A program made the position numbers and the translations under genes. The notes under the pieces are model-generated. The model searched no databases and was not told the DNA's origin. It saw only the letters and a program-made list of their open reading frames with translations. From Carboxylicivirga sp964602515 (GTDB lineage Bacteria > Bacteroidota > Bacteroidia > Bacteroidales > Marinilabiliaceae): a DNA stretch of 64,000 nt. Location: contig CAZRRJ010000012.1 of the NCBI GenBank assembly GCA_964602515.1, positions 1 through 64,000 on the forward strand, read 5' to 3'. This document shows positions 8,655 to 17,765 of the stretch, in pieces; positions within the stretch are counted from its first letter, which is position 1; every line of letters begins with the position of its first letter.

Positions 8655-9389
8655 TTAATAAGTCCCTTTAAAGTACTTATCATATACCTGCATATTACGC
8701 TCCAGTAACTCTACTGTATATTGGTATGACTTATCAACATCCCTAGCAACAACCGCTTCATATATTTCTTTCTGTAGCCTTAAAGTATATTCCTTCTCTC
8801 CTTCAATATTGGCATAAATCATATTACGCATACGTGGCAAAAGTGAATAAATTGGCTCCATAGAGATCATAACGATCGGATTACCTGTTGATTTAGCCAT
8901 ATTCATATGAAAACGATTAATTAAATCCACTTCCAGCTGTGTATTGTCCGGATCACATTTCTCAAGCTCTTTTATGTTCTCCTGTAATAAACGCAAGTTC
9001 TCATCCGAACGATTTGCAGCAGCCAGACGACCAACTTCAGGTTCAAAAATCCGACGAACTTCAATAATCTGACGAATCAGGCTTGAGTCGAACTTCATAT
9101 CATAAAACAGGTTAAGTGAATTGATGGCATCTTCAATTTTAAGCTCGGATACAAACATTCCACTACCTTTTTTTATATCTATCAACCCCCTTGCACTTAG
9201 GCGACGTAAGGCCTCACGCAACGCTGTTCTACTCACAGCAAAACTCTCACACAACTCTTTTTCAGAGGGTAGTTTCGTTCCGGAAATCAAACGTTTTGCC
9301 CGTATAGCTTCTTCAATTTTCCGTTCAATTTTTTGGCTAAGCGTTTGACTTGTCCCTATTTTTCCAAATAAATCGTCCATCAATAACAA
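8655..9389 (-). CDS. FadR/GntR-family transcriptional regulator
   Basis: A 244-residue regulator with a GntR winged helix at about 15-80 (GTKLPSEKELCESFAVSRTA, then LREALRRLSARGLIDIKKGSG). An all-helical FCD ligand-binding domain of the FadR subgroup follows (about 95-235), including metal-site-like residues in LINRFHMNMA and a late His/Asn-rich helix region. The annotated start gives MLLMDDLFG; Met4 (9380) is an equally good start. It is convergent with murQ and is a plausible local regulator of amino-sugar salvage. The ligand is unknown. Confidence 0.88.
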   Translation of the reverse strand: MLLMDDLFGKIGTSQTLSQKIERKIEEAIRAKRLISGTKLPSEKELCESFAVSRTALREALRRLSARGLIDIKKGSGMFVSELKIEDAINSLNLFYDMKFDSSLIRQIIEVRRIFEPEVGRLAAANRSDENLRLLQENIKELEKCDPDNTQLEVDLINRFHMNMAKSTGNPIVMISMEPIYSLLPRMRNMIYANIEGEKEYTLRLQKEIYEAVVARDVDKSYQYTVELLERNMQVYDKYFKGTY

Positions 9390-9397
9390 TTTCTTAA

Positions 9398-9415
9398 TAC
9401 ATCATACAAATGTAT
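9398..9415 (-). promoter_or_regulatory. Promoter and possible autoregulatory operator of the FadR-family gene
   Basis: On the minus strand TACATTTG (9414-9407) matches the TAnnTTTG -7 element. It is embedded in the perfect palindrome ATACA-AA-TGTAT (9404-9415). A palindrome overlapping its own promoter suggests autorepression. This is inferred; the related ATACATCnTAC string at 6754 is the only support. Confidence 0.4.
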
Positions 9416-9502
9416 CATCTTTTCTCCAACTTACACCATTATTTTTATGCTTTCATCACTTTTAATAACGGTATATTATCATAATCATCTATTGTTTGCA
9501 AA

Positions 9503-9530
9503 AAAAAGGAATGACGTTTGTCATCCCCTT
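9503..9530 (-). terminator. Intrinsic terminator after thioredoxin reductase
   Basis: On the minus strand GGGGATGAC pairs with GTCATTCC across a 4-nt loop, followed by a run of seven T, about 20 bp after the trxB stop. Confidence 0.85.
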
Positions 9531-9552
9531 CTCCTTTATTTTTATTTAAATC

Positions 9553-10554
9553 TTAGCTCTGTTCGGCTAAAAAACGTTCAGCATCAATAGCTGCCATACA
9601 ACCCGAACCTGCTGCTGTAACAGCCTGACGGTACTGGTCGTCCTGAACATCACCACAAGCAAATACCCCTTCTACATTAGTTTTAGAAGTACCTGGTATA
9701 GTTTTAATGTAGCCCACCTCGTTTGTGTCAATATAGTCTGCAAAAATATCTGAGTTTGGCTTATGACCAATTCCTAAAAAGAACCCATCAATAGCAATTG
9801 TTACCTCTTCTTCTTCAGGTGTTCCCATATTCTTCACCAAAGTAGCACCTTCTACAACTCCATCACCAAATAATCCTTTGGTCTGATGTTTCCATAATAT
9901 CTCAATATTTTTAGTATTCATAGCACGCTCCTGCATCACTTTAGAAGCACGAAATACATCGCGACGCACAATCAGGTATACTTTGCGACAAAGACCGGCT
10001 AAATACATCGCTTCTTCTAAAGCGGTATCACCCCCACCAACTACTGCAACATCTTTGCCCCTGTAAAAGAATCCATCACAAGTCGCACATGCAGAAACGC
10101 CTGAACCTGCATATTTTGTTTCATCAGGTAACCCCAGGTATTTAGCTGTTGCACCTGTAGCAATAATTAAAGCCTCTGTTTCAATTACTTTATTACCATC
10201 AACTGTTACTTTAAATGGGCGTTGGCTTAAATCAGTTGCAGTTGCCATTCCAAACCGAATATCTGTTCCGAAACGAGCCGCCTGGCTCTTCAGGTCTTCC
10301 ATCATTTCCGGTCCGGTAATACCTTTCGGATAACCTGGAAAGTTCTCAACATCTGTTGTTGTTGTTAACTGTCCTCCGGGCTGCAATCCTTCGTACATTA
10401 CCGGGCTTAGGTTTGCTCTTGCTGCATAAATTGCTGCAGTATATCCAGCAGGCCCCGAACCAATTATTAATACTTTAACTTTTTCTGTCTCTGCCATATC
10501 ATTATTATTGTTTTGCGGCGAATTTATATTTTCCATTTTTCCAAATAAAGCCAT
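9553..10554 (-). CDS. trxB: Thioredoxin-disulfide reductase
   Basis: A 333-residue flavoprotein that transfers electrons from NADPH through FAD to thioredoxin. The FAD dinucleotide fold is IIGSGPAGYTAAIYAARA (30-47), the redox disulfide CATC is at 156-159, the NADPH-binding fold is VVGGGDTALEEAMYLA (171-186), and the C-terminal FAD motif GVFACGDVQD is present. It is about 20 residues longer than usual at the N-terminus; the Asn-rich stretch suggests the true start is Met20 (10497, MAETEKVKVLI). It stands alone between a regulator and the DUF4249 gene. Confidence 0.95.
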   Translation of the reverse strand: MALFGKMENINSPQNNNNDMAETEKVKVLIIGSGPAGYTAAIYAARANLSPVMYEGLQPGGQLTTTTDVENFPGYPKGITGPEMMEDLKSQAARFGTDIRFGMATATDLSQRPFKVTVDGNKVIETEALIIATGATAKYLGLPDETKYAGSGVSACATCDGFFYRGKDVAVVGGGDTALEEAMYLAGLCRKVYLIVRRDVFRASKVMQERAMNTKNIEILWKHQTKGLFGDGVVEGATLVKNMGTPEEEEVTIAIDGFFLGIGHKPNSDIFADYIDTNEVGYIKTIPGTSKTNVEGVFACGDVQDDQYRQAVTAAGSGCMAAIDAERFLAEQS

Positions 10555-10705
10555 AACATCAATATATTAACATTTCTAAATAAGTTGTAAAACTACAAAT
10601 TTTCGGAATGCGTGTCAAAATATATGCCACACTTAATATTATGACATTTTTCACTGCATAAAACCTCAACCAAGACCTTTCTTGTGAGCCCGTTTACTAA
10701 AGTTG

Positions 10706-11632
10706 TTATTTATAAAACACTAACGAATCTGCATCAAAACTCATTCCTGATACCAAGCCCAGACCATTTTCAATATTGTTATGAATACGTACTGGCTCTA
10801 ACACAGGTAAGCCTTCATAAAACCCATCATAACCCGCTGCCAATACCTTTGACCGTAGGTAATTATAATAATCATAAGTATGATGATAGAGGTATATTGT
10901 AATTTTAATTTTATTCTCGTAATAATCGAAAAACAAATTATCTCGTGGTATATCAAATGCTAACCTGTATTTTAAACCATTAGTAATTCCATCAGTAAAT
11001 AACCCCTGAAAATCAAATCCCTGTAACAAACTCCCCCCAGCTTCCCCCTGGGTAAATACCGGATCATTCTTTTCATAAACAATTGTTTTACGTGTATAAT
11101 ACGGTTTATCACCTGCGGTTCCCCATCCTTCTCTAACCACATGTAACTGATAGTAGTTAGAACCTCCCGGATCTTCAAAAGACACCCTGGTTCTTAACAT
11201 ATCAATTAATCCAACTTCATTTGAAAGCCGGGTAATAGTTACCGTATCCAAGTCAGTTAATGAAACTATATCAGGAATATAACTCTCAACTTTAATTGTA
11301 TCACCATTCAATTCAAATGCTTCTATCTTTATTTTATCACCTGTGGAAAAACTAAATTCCTTCCATTTACTCCATACTGTATCAACCGGAAAAATGTAAG
11401 TTCCCTGGATTTCATCATTGATAAACAATTTAAATCGCCCCTTCTCCACCTGCCCATAATCCGGAACAGATAATATACTTTGACTCTTACTAAAATGTAG
11501 ATTTAAAGCACTATCAGGGTAAGCAAATGCATACATTACCAATTTATCTTCCTGCTCATTTAATGCAATTTCAATATCCTTTTCACAAGCTATCAATACA
11601 AACAACAGTAATATGTACTTAAATTTCTGCAT
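10706..11632 (-). CDS. DUF4249 outer-membrane-associated lipoprotein
   Basis: A 308-residue lipoprotein: the signal sequence ends in the lipobox-like LFVLIAC with Cys16. The rest fits DUF4249, a Bacteroidetes family of beta-rich lipoproteins nearly always encoded next to an STN-type TonB-dependent receptor. It probably sits on the receptor as a substrate-binding or lid component. The gene begins 2 bp after the receptor stop, so the pair is one transcript. The substrate is unknown. Confidence 0.85.
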   Translation of the reverse strand: MQKFKYILLLFVLIACEKDIEIALNEQEDKLVMYAFAYPDSALNLHFSKSQSILSVPDYGQVEKGRFKLFINDEIQGTYIFPVDTVWSKWKEFSFSTGDKIKIEAFELNGDTIKVESYIPDIVSLTDLDTVTITRLSNEVGLIDMLRTRVSFEDPGGSNYYQLHVVREGWGTAGDKPYYTRKTIVYEKNDPVFTQGEAGGSLLQGFDFQGLFTDGITNGLKYRLAFDIPRDNLFFDYYENKIKITIYLYHHTYDYYNYLRSKVLAAGYDGFYEGLPVLEPVRIHNNIENGLGLVSGMSFDADSLVFYK

Positions 11633-11634
11633 TT

Positions 11635-14295
11635 TTAAAATTTTACTGTATAACGTACATATGGTATTGGTATCGGAAACAAGCTAAACTGCTTCAATGA
11701 ACGTGATACATCACCTGTTTCCGGATCCTCTGAGTCAGAAAAATAAAGGAAAAACGGGTTCTGACGTCCATATGTATTCATCATACCGACACTCCACAAA
11801 CGACTTCCCCATTTTTTCTTCTTATGAAAGTTAAAACCTATATCTAAACGATGAAAGTTAGGCATCCTGTATCCATTGCGTTGATTTATAAATTGGTTGT
11901 ATTGCGCAGAAAATGGCTGATCTTCTGTTGGCAATTCAGGTGCATAATACTTTGTTTCCGGCAATGTAATAGGGTTGCCGGTTCCAAATGTCCATGTAAC
12001 TCCCATATCTACTTTCTCAGAAAATTTATACGTTGAATAAACAGATACATCATGCGTACGATCGAAGTTAGCTGGAAACTCCTTACCATTATTTATTTCA
12101 TCAAAAATATTAGTTGATTTAGAGTATGTATACCCCAACCACCCGGATAAATCACCGAATTTTTTATGCAGAAGCAACTCAAAACCTATTGATTTTCCAT
12201 TACCAGAAGTTAATTTATTTTGCCAATCGGAAGCAAAATCAAAATACCCTGCCGACTCTTTATAAGCAAGTATATCACTTAACTTTTTATAATAGGCCTC
12301 TAATGATAAGTTAAAACCTTTACCAAACTCATAATCAACACCTATGGCTGATTGCACAGCACGCATTGGTGCTATTTCATCAGATACGGGTAACCACAGA
12401 TCTGTTGGTAAAGCAACCGAGGCTGTACGCAATAGATGCATGTATTGGGTCATCTCACTATAAGCCGCTTTAAGCGACAAGTTTTCTCTTAATAATAACC
12501 TTGCTGATAGCCGTGGCTCCGCCGACCAATATGCTTTAGATTCGGCATAAAACATTGAAAAATGACCACCAATATTTAATTTTAATCGCGATGATAATTG
12601 AACGTCATCTTCTAGGTACATTCTGAATTCTGGCCGATAAAGTTCATTCCCTCCAAATGTTGTATCCACTCGTTCTCCTTTTTCTGCAACCTCTCTCAAC
12701 TTTACATCAACACCAGGAAAAAATGAATGTAATACAGCACTACCTCCAAAACGAATATAATGCTTAGGTGAAGGCATATAATCAACATCTACTTTGACAC
12801 TATAATCACGTATACCACTATAATAATTCTGCTGACCAACAGTCCAGCCTTCATCCGAAACATAATTCAAAGTCTGATCAATAAAGAAACGGTAGTCACT
12901 GTACGTCATTGTTACATTTGAAAACATTTTATTACCAAAAATATGGTTCCAACGCATGGCTCCTACATAATTTTTCCAACCAATATCACTTTCATCATTA
13001 GCTGTAAAGGTATGTTTGCCCCCTGTATCCAAATTTCCTAAAACAATTTCTTGTTTGTTATAAGTTACTCCATACTGGTCTTTTCCCATATACGTACTTA
13101 AGTACAACCTATCCCGTTCTGATAACTTATAATTAAATTTAGCATTGAAATCATAAAAATAATACCTGCTTTTATCTGCCTGGTTAAGCTGCCATAAACT
13201 TGTTAATACATCAAAATAGGTTCTTCTAAACGATACCGAGAATGATGATTTATCTTTTACCAACGGCCCTTCAACAGCAATACGACTGGATAATAAGCCT
13301 ACACTCGCAAGCCCTTTAAACTCTTCATTATTACCATCGTACATACGTATATCTACAACTGATGACAAACGCCCCCCGTAACGAGCCGGAAAGCCACCTT
13401 TAATAACAGTAACATTATTTACAGCATCTGCATTAAAAATAGAAAAAAAGCCAAATAAGTGACTTACATTATATACCGGCACATCATCCATTAACACCAA
13501 ATTCTGATCCGGCCCACCTCCCCTAACATACAACTCACTAAACCCTTCACCTCCACTCTGTATTCCGGGTAATAATTGAATACTTTTTACAACATCTACC
13601 TCACCAAGAAAAACCGGTACATTTTTAATTTGCTCAATGGGTACATCAATGGTTCCGGTTCGTGTACTTTTAACATTGTCCGGCACACGATCACCAACAA
13701 CTGCAATTTCTTCAAGTTCAGCCCTGGGTTCCATCAGAAAATTTAAAATCGTATCGGAAGTTAAATTAATGTAATGGTGATGGCTTTTATAACCGACATA
13801 TGAACTGCTTAACTGAACAAAGCCTTCTGGCAAGGAAATACTATAGAACCCAAAATTATTGCTTACTGTTCCAAGTATAAGGTCAGGATCATAAACATTG
13901 GCCTGAATTAGAGCCTCTTTCGTAGATTTGTCCAATACATAACCCCTGATAACAAATTTGTTTCTCTTATCACTTATTGGCCGAATAATAATCTTATTAT
14001 CACGCACAATATAGGTGGAAGGACAATTAATAAAGAGTTCATTTAATATCTCCCTAATATTTCCGGAATGTACAGCCAACCTTACAGTATCTTGGAAACA
14101 CAAGCGACTGCTGTAACTAAAACTAAGGTTTGTTTGTTGTTCAATCTCTTTTAAAAACGCTTCTGTAGATGCTTCTTTAGGGGATAACTCAACATGAGTA
14201 TATAAAACATTTTGCCCATTAACACCAGCTGTAGCAAGTATAATGAGCAAAACAACTAAAATGATTTTATAACTATTATTTAAGATTGTTAGCAT
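11635..14295 (-). CDS. TonB-dependent receptor with STN signalling domain
   Basis: An 886-residue outer-membrane receptor. In order: signal peptide (about 1-27); STN domain (about 35-110) that would contact FecR in the periplasm; carboxypeptidase-regulatory-like beta-sandwich (about 115-195, FVIRGYVLDKSTKEALIQAN); plug domain (about 220-335, with GLIQSGGEGFSELYVRGGGPDQNLVLMD-type plug sequence around 240-270); and a 22-strand barrel ending in aromatic residues (VRYTVKF). STN plus the adjacent FecR and ECF sigma genes marks it as a transducer that also imports its ligand. Partnership with DUF4249 separates it from SusC/SusD glycan systems. The ligand (siderophore, peptide or other) is not determinable here. 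Confidence 0.92.
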   Translation of the reverse strand: MLTILNNSYKIILVVLLIILATAGVNGQNVLYTHVELSPKEASTEAFLKEIEQQTNLSFSYSSRLCFQDTVRLAVHSGNIREILNELFINCPSTYIVRDNKIIIRPISDKRNKFVIRGYVLDKSTKEALIQANVYDPDLILGTVSNNFGFYSISLPEGFVQLSSSYVGYKSHHHYINLTSDTILNFLMEPRAELEEIAVVGDRVPDNVKSTRTGTIDVPIEQIKNVPVFLGEVDVVKSIQLLPGIQSGGEGFSELYVRGGGPDQNLVLMDDVPVYNVSHLFGFFSIFNADAVNNVTVIKGGFPARYGGRLSSVVDIRMYDGNNEEFKGLASVGLLSSRIAVEGPLVKDKSSFSVSFRRTYFDVLTSLWQLNQADKSRYYFYDFNAKFNYKLSERDRLYLSTYMGKDQYGVTYNKQEIVLGNLDTGGKHTFTANDESDIGWKNYVGAMRWNHIFGNKMFSNVTMTYSDYRFFIDQTLNYVSDEGWTVGQQNYYSGIRDYSVKVDVDYMPSPKHYIRFGGSAVLHSFFPGVDVKLREVAEKGERVDTTFGGNELYRPEFRMYLEDDVQLSSRLKLNIGGHFSMFYAESKAYWSAEPRLSARLLLRENLSLKAAYSEMTQYMHLLRTASVALPTDLWLPVSDEIAPMRAVQSAIGVDYEFGKGFNLSLEAYYKKLSDILAYKESAGYFDFASDWQNKLTSGNGKSIGFELLLHKKFGDLSGWLGYTYSKSTNIFDEINNGKEFPANFDRTHDVSVYSTYKFSEKVDMGVTWTFGTGNPITLPETKYYAPELPTEDQPFSAQYNQFINQRNGYRMPNFHRLDIGFNFHKKKKWGSRLWSVGMMNTYGRQNPFFLYFSDSEDPETGDVSRSLKQFSLFPIPIPYVRYTVKF

Positions 14296-14316
14296 AAAAA
14301 TTAATCGCCTCCGAAA

Positions 14317-15297
14317 TTAGTCAGAGATGATCAATTTGTTACCATTAATCTCAAATTTTTTCTCAAAATGAATACGTAACTCCACCAAAACATCTTCTAA
14401 TGATGGATTCTCAAACTTCGAAGTTATTAAATATTCTGTCTTAGATGATTTATTTTCTATAATACGAACTTCATTAAAATGATCTTCTATTGTTTCCAAA
14501 ACCTCATCAAGAGTTGCTTTGTCAAAATCAATTGAGCCAGTCATCCAGGCAATACAATTATTCGAATTTAATGTTTGCTTTTGAATTTTACCATCAACAC
14601 ATATTGCTTTCTCGCCAGCAACAACTTCTACATTTTCATTCCCTGAAGAAAATAAAACCCGCCCTTCTGTTACCGATAAAGTTACATCGCCTGTATTTTG
14701 ATTTTCATCAAGATTAAACGCTGTTCCTAAAACACGTACTTTGGCATCTCCAACATTAACCACAAAAGGTTTCAAAGGGTTTTTGGTAACTTTAAAATAC
14801 CCTTCTCCATGCAATCTAATTGTGCGTTGTTTTCCATCAAACGTTTTTTCAAAAACAAGTTTACTGTTTTTATTTAATGATACTTCTGAGTTATCTGATA
14901 AAATTACTTTGTCAATTTTATCAGAAGATTTAAAAGCTTGCCATTTTCCAAATCCGGGTGTTGTCTGGTACAAACTGTAAGCAGCAAAAAATAATATTAG
15001 AGGTATCATTACAGCCGCTACTTTCATAAAAGAACGACTTAATCCTTTTATAAAAACAGGCGTTGAATTCAAACCTACTTTTGATTTAAAAACTTCAAAA
15101 TCACCCTCTACATCAACAGAATTATATACATCCAGTCCTTCTGAAGCAAGCCATACCTTTTTTATATCACGAAGGTAGGCAGCATTGGAATCTGAGCTTT
15201 TAGCCCATTCCGCTAACTCCTGTTCTTCCGCAGGTATATTGTCCCCTAAAAGACTTTTTACAATTAATTCATCTATATGACTATTACTTTCTTTCAT
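14317..15297 (-). CDS. FecR-family anti-sigma factor
   Basis: A 326-residue inner-membrane regulator. A cytoplasmic N-terminal anti-sigma segment with the W-rich helix (QELAEWAKSSDSNAAYL) is followed by one membrane helix (about 90-110, MKVAAVMIPLILFFAAYSLY). The periplasmic FecR domain includes IRLHGEGYFKVTKNPLKPFVV (about 160-180), and a DUF4974-like C-terminal domain (about 255-325) should bind the receptor STN domain. It holds the ECF sigma factor until the receptor signals. It lies 21 bp upstream of the receptor gene on the same strand. Confidence 0.92.
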   Translation of the reverse strand: MKESNSHIDELIVKSLLGDNIPAEEQELAEWAKSSDSNAAYLRDIKKVWLASEGLDVYNSVDVEGDFEVFKSKVGLNSTPVFIKGLSRSFMKVAAVMIPLILFFAAYSLYQTTPGFGKWQAFKSSDKIDKVILSDNSEVSLNKNSKLVFEKTFDGKQRTIRLHGEGYFKVTKNPLKPFVVNVGDAKVRVLGTAFNLDENQNTGDVTLSVTEGRVLFSSGNENVEVVAGEKAICVDGKIQKQTLNSNNCIAWMTGSIDFDKATLDEVLETIEDHFNEVRIIENKSSKTEYLITSKFENPSLEDVLVELRIHFEKKFEINGNKLIISD

Positions 15298-15358
15298 GTA
15301 ATATATAATATATTTTCAATGTTCATATGTGTACAATACCACGTATTGCACTATACTA

Positions 15359-15532
15359 TTAATGAAAATCCATAATACTAAAAAGATTTGTCTCTTCCGG
15401 CATCACTTCTTCAACCGTTTCTACTGATTCTTCTTTCTTAACTTCTTCTACCTTTTGGGCATTTTCAACATGTACTTGCTTCTCATCTACCGGAGAGAGC
15501 AAGTCTGCTAATATTTGAAAAACAAATTCCAT
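15359..15532 (-). CDS. Small acidic ORF between the sigma-factor and FecR genes (57 aa)
   Basis: An ATG-initiated 57-codon frame ending in TAA, in the 319-bp gap between the sigma and anti-sigma genes and on their strand. The N-terminus is hydrophobic (MEFVFQILADLLSPVDEK). The centre is strongly charged with a Glu/Val/Lys periodicity (VEEVKKEESVETVEEV), and the end is MDFH. No family is recognised and no Shine-Dalgarno is seen. Its position suggests a role in the sigma/FecR switch, or it could be a chance frame. Coding status is moderate, since the composition is non-random and it sits co-directionally in the operon. Confidence 0.5.
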   Translation of the reverse strand: MEFVFQILADLLSPVDEKQVHVENAQKVEEVKKEESVETVEEVMPEETNLFSIMDFH

Positions 15533-15616
15533 TTTTTATCCTTTAAGGTTACAAATTCTGCGTGTCGTTTATTAAGACAATCAGATACTATATTACACGT
15601 ACATGTTTTCCAATTA

Positions 15617-16201
15617 TTATTTTAAAATCCAATAAAAAAACAACAAACAAATCTCTAAATATCCTACTAACTGAGTGCGCAACTCCTTAAGTGCTTTACT
15701 TATCTGTGTTTCTACTGTTCGCTTTGACAGATCGAGTTTATCTGCAATTTCCTGATTAGTTATACCATCAAACCGACTCATCTCAAAAATACGCTTACAC
15801 TGTGGAGGTAAGGTTTGTATAACTGACATTATTTTTTGCTCAAGCTCTGTCTCTTGCAGCTTATCTTCAATATATGCTTCATCATCTTTTTTAGTCAGGT
15901 AAATATTTGCATGATGATCACGACGAATCTGGGAATATTTTATTTGATTCAGGCAACGGTTTCTTACCGATTGATAGAGATGAGCTTTTAACGAGGAGTG
16001 TATCTTTATTTCTTTTCGCTTCTCATAAAATGTCACTATAACATCCTGCACTAATTCACGCGCCAGATCATCATCATTAACAACTTTACGAGCAAAAACA
16101 ACTAACTGAGCATAATAACGAAGAAATAACGCTTTATAAGCCCACTCTTTTCCTTCTGATATTCCTTTTAGCAGTTCAATATCATTTTCTTCTTTCCCCA
16201 T
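15617..16201 (-). CDS. ECF RNA polymerase sigma factor (Bacteroidetes FecI-like)
   Basis: A 194-residue sigma-70 family protein. Region 2 (about 24-95) includes ARELVQDVIVTFYEKR, the core-binding and -10 recognition helices. Region 4 (about 125-180) carries IQTLPPQCKRIFEMSRFDGI and the helix-turn-helix TNQEIADKLDLSKRTVETQI. It directs transcription of the downstream receptor unit when released by FecR. The C-terminal tail after region 4 is hydrophobic (LEICLLFFYWILK), which is seen in some Bacteroidetes members. First gene of the sigma-FecR-receptor-DUF4249 set. Confidence 0.93.
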   Translation of the reverse strand: MGKEENDIELLKGISEGKEWAYKALFLRYYAQLVVFARKVVNDDDLARELVQDVIVTFYEKRKEIKIHSSLKAHLYQSVRNRCLNQIKYSQIRRDHHANIYLTKKDDEAYIEDKLQETELEQKIMSVIQTLPPQCKRIFEMSRFDGITNQEIADKLDLSKRTVETQISKALKELRTQLVGYLEICLLFFYWILK

Positions 16202-16361
16202 TAAAATGTATTGATTTTAAATGTATAGATGGCAAAAATAGAAATTCAACTTAAAACAACATTGATTTATGGCATATTAATTAATCTATTCCTAATAATT
16301 TTAAACTCTACAATTGTTAAAAGTTTACTTAGAGATAAGCTATATACTTTCTTTTTTTTAT

Positions 16362-16369
16362 TAGATTTG
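16362..16369 (+). promoter_or_regulatory. Promoter -7 element of tRNA-Pro (TAGATTTG)
   Basis: A TAnnTTTG match ending 12 bases before the tRNA 5' end, the spacing expected for transcription starting just ahead of the mature tRNA. Confidence 0.6.
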
Positions 16370-16380
16370 CATTCCATTAG

Positions 16381-16455
16381 CGGGATGTGGCGCAGCCCGG
16401 TTAGCGCACTGGTCTGGGGGACCAGGGGTCGCAGGTTCAAATCCTGTCATCCCGA
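16381..16455 (+). tRNA. tRNA-Pro (anticodon GGG)
   Basis: A 75-nt cloverleaf. The acceptor CGGGATG pairs with CATCCCG (16448-16454), discriminator A at 16455. The anticodon stem CTGGT/ACCAG encloses the loop CTGGGGG with anticodon GGG. The T arm has GGTTCAAATCC. CCA is not encoded, so it must be added after transcription. Confidence 0.97.
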
Positions 16456-16461
16456 CTAAAT

Positions 16462-16507
16462 AAAATAAAAGGAGGTTGATATATTTTAATCAACCTCCTT
16501 TTATTTT
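16462..16507 (+). terminator. Terminator after tRNA-Pro, probably bidirectional
   Basis: A perfect 19-bp stem (16462-16480 with 16489-16507) and 8-nt loop, A-rich on the left and T-rich on the right. It serves the tRNA and can also end the convergent GH130 transcript. Confidence 0.9.
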
Positions 16508-16577
16508 GTTAAAATCTTTCTGATTCTTAAAACAATACTGAATCCTAAGACCTAAAGACTCACCGGCTTTTCAGTAT

Positions 16578-17765
16578 TTAATACACAGATTTATTTCTAT
16601 CAATAAGCTGATTAATTTTCTCAACTGACAAATGCGAGGCATAATCATCTTCTGGTGTATTTTTTACATAGTCAACCAATTGTTTCACCGAAGAGGTGGC
16701 CACATGCATCCTGGTATCTGATGATGCATAGTAGATAAGAACCGTTCCATCATCCTCTAAAATCCACCCGTTGGAAAACAACACATTAGATACATCTCCA
16801 ACTCGCTCTTCTCCTTCGGGAGCCATAAAATAACCTCCTGGCTGATGTATTACTTTAGATATATCAGCCTTATCTGTCATAAACAGGTACAATACATATC
16901 GCAAACCAGCTGCAGTATTTCTAACCCCATGTGCCATATGCAACCATCCTTCATCGGTTTTTATCGGCGCCGGTCCAAGTCCGTTCTTTAATTCAAAAAC
17001 AGTATGGTATTTTTTTTCGTTAATAATCACTTCCTTGTCAACTATGGGATTTGTCATATCACTTATAAAGCCAAGGCCAATACCGCCACCGCCACCAACA
17101 TCAATAAAACCATCCTGTGGCCGGGTATAAAGGGCATATTTACCATTTACAAATTCTGGATGTAGAACCACATTACGCTGTTGACCTGAATTACTCACCA
17201 AATCAGGCAAACGCTCCCACTTTACCAAGTCTTTTGTTCGAGCAATACCTGCCTTTGCCACGGCCATACTGGTATCTCCCACCGGCGCAGCAGGATCTTT
17301 ACGTTCGGTACAAAAAATACCATATATCCAGCCATCTTCATGCTGTGTTAATCGCATATCGTATACATTGGTATCAGGTTCTTTGGTTTGAGGCATCGTA
17401 ATTGGGCGCTCCCAAAAACGAAATTCATCAATACCATTTGCACTTTCAGCCACTGCAAAAAAAGATTTACGATCAGCACCCTCAACACGAGCTACCAAAA
17501 GATATTTTCCATCCAGCTTAATTGCTCCGGCATTAAAAACCGCATTAACACCAATACGTTCCATCAAATAAGGATTGGTGGCTGGATTAAAATCAAAGCG
17601 CCAGTGCAAAGGAATATGAGCTGTTGTGAGAATTGGATTCTCAAAACGATCATAAATACCATTGTATACTGATAGTTTCTTATTTTTTTTGGTTATATGA
17701 AGTTCATGTTTTTCCTTCAACTTCTCTTTTTTCTCATTAAATATTCTCTGCATTTTAATCATCAC
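16578..17765 (-). CDS. GH130 phosphorylase, probably 4-O-beta-D-mannosyl-D-glucose phosphorylase
   Basis: A 395-residue cytoplasmic five-bladed propeller enzyme. The closest pattern I recognise is GH130 subfamily 1 (Bacteroides mannosylglucose phosphorylase): PYLMERIGVNAVFNAGAIK at about 66-84, then LVARVEGADRKSFFAVAES, the catalytic-Asp region NVYDMRLTQHEDGWIYGIF, and GLGPAPIKTDEGWLHMAHG near the phosphate site. That family splits Man-beta-1,4-Glc with phosphate into mannose-1-phosphate and glucose. The start overlaps the upstream symporter gene by 11 bp, implying coupling. A mannooligosaccharide phosphorylase (GH130_2) is the alternative; the N-terminal extension and VEGADRKSFF motif favour subfamily 1. 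Confidence 0.85.
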   Translation of the reverse strand: MMIKMQRIFNEKKEKLKEKHELHITKKNKKLSVYNGIYDRFENPILTTAHIPLHWRFDFNPATNPYLMERIGVNAVFNAGAIKLDGKYLLVARVEGADRKSFFAVAESANGIDEFRFWERPITMPQTKEPDTNVYDMRLTQHEDGWIYGIFCTERKDPAAPVGDTSMAVAKAGIARTKDLVKWERLPDLVSNSGQQRNVVLHPEFVNGKYALYTRPQDGFIDVGGGGGIGLGFISDMTNPIVDKEVIINEKKYHTVFELKNGLGPAPIKTDEGWLHMAHGVRNTAAGLRYVLYLFMTDKADISKVIHQPGGYFMAPEGEERVGDVSNVLFSNGWILEDDGTVLIYYASSDTRMHVATSSVKQLVDYVKNTPEDDYASHLSVEKINQLIDRNKSVY

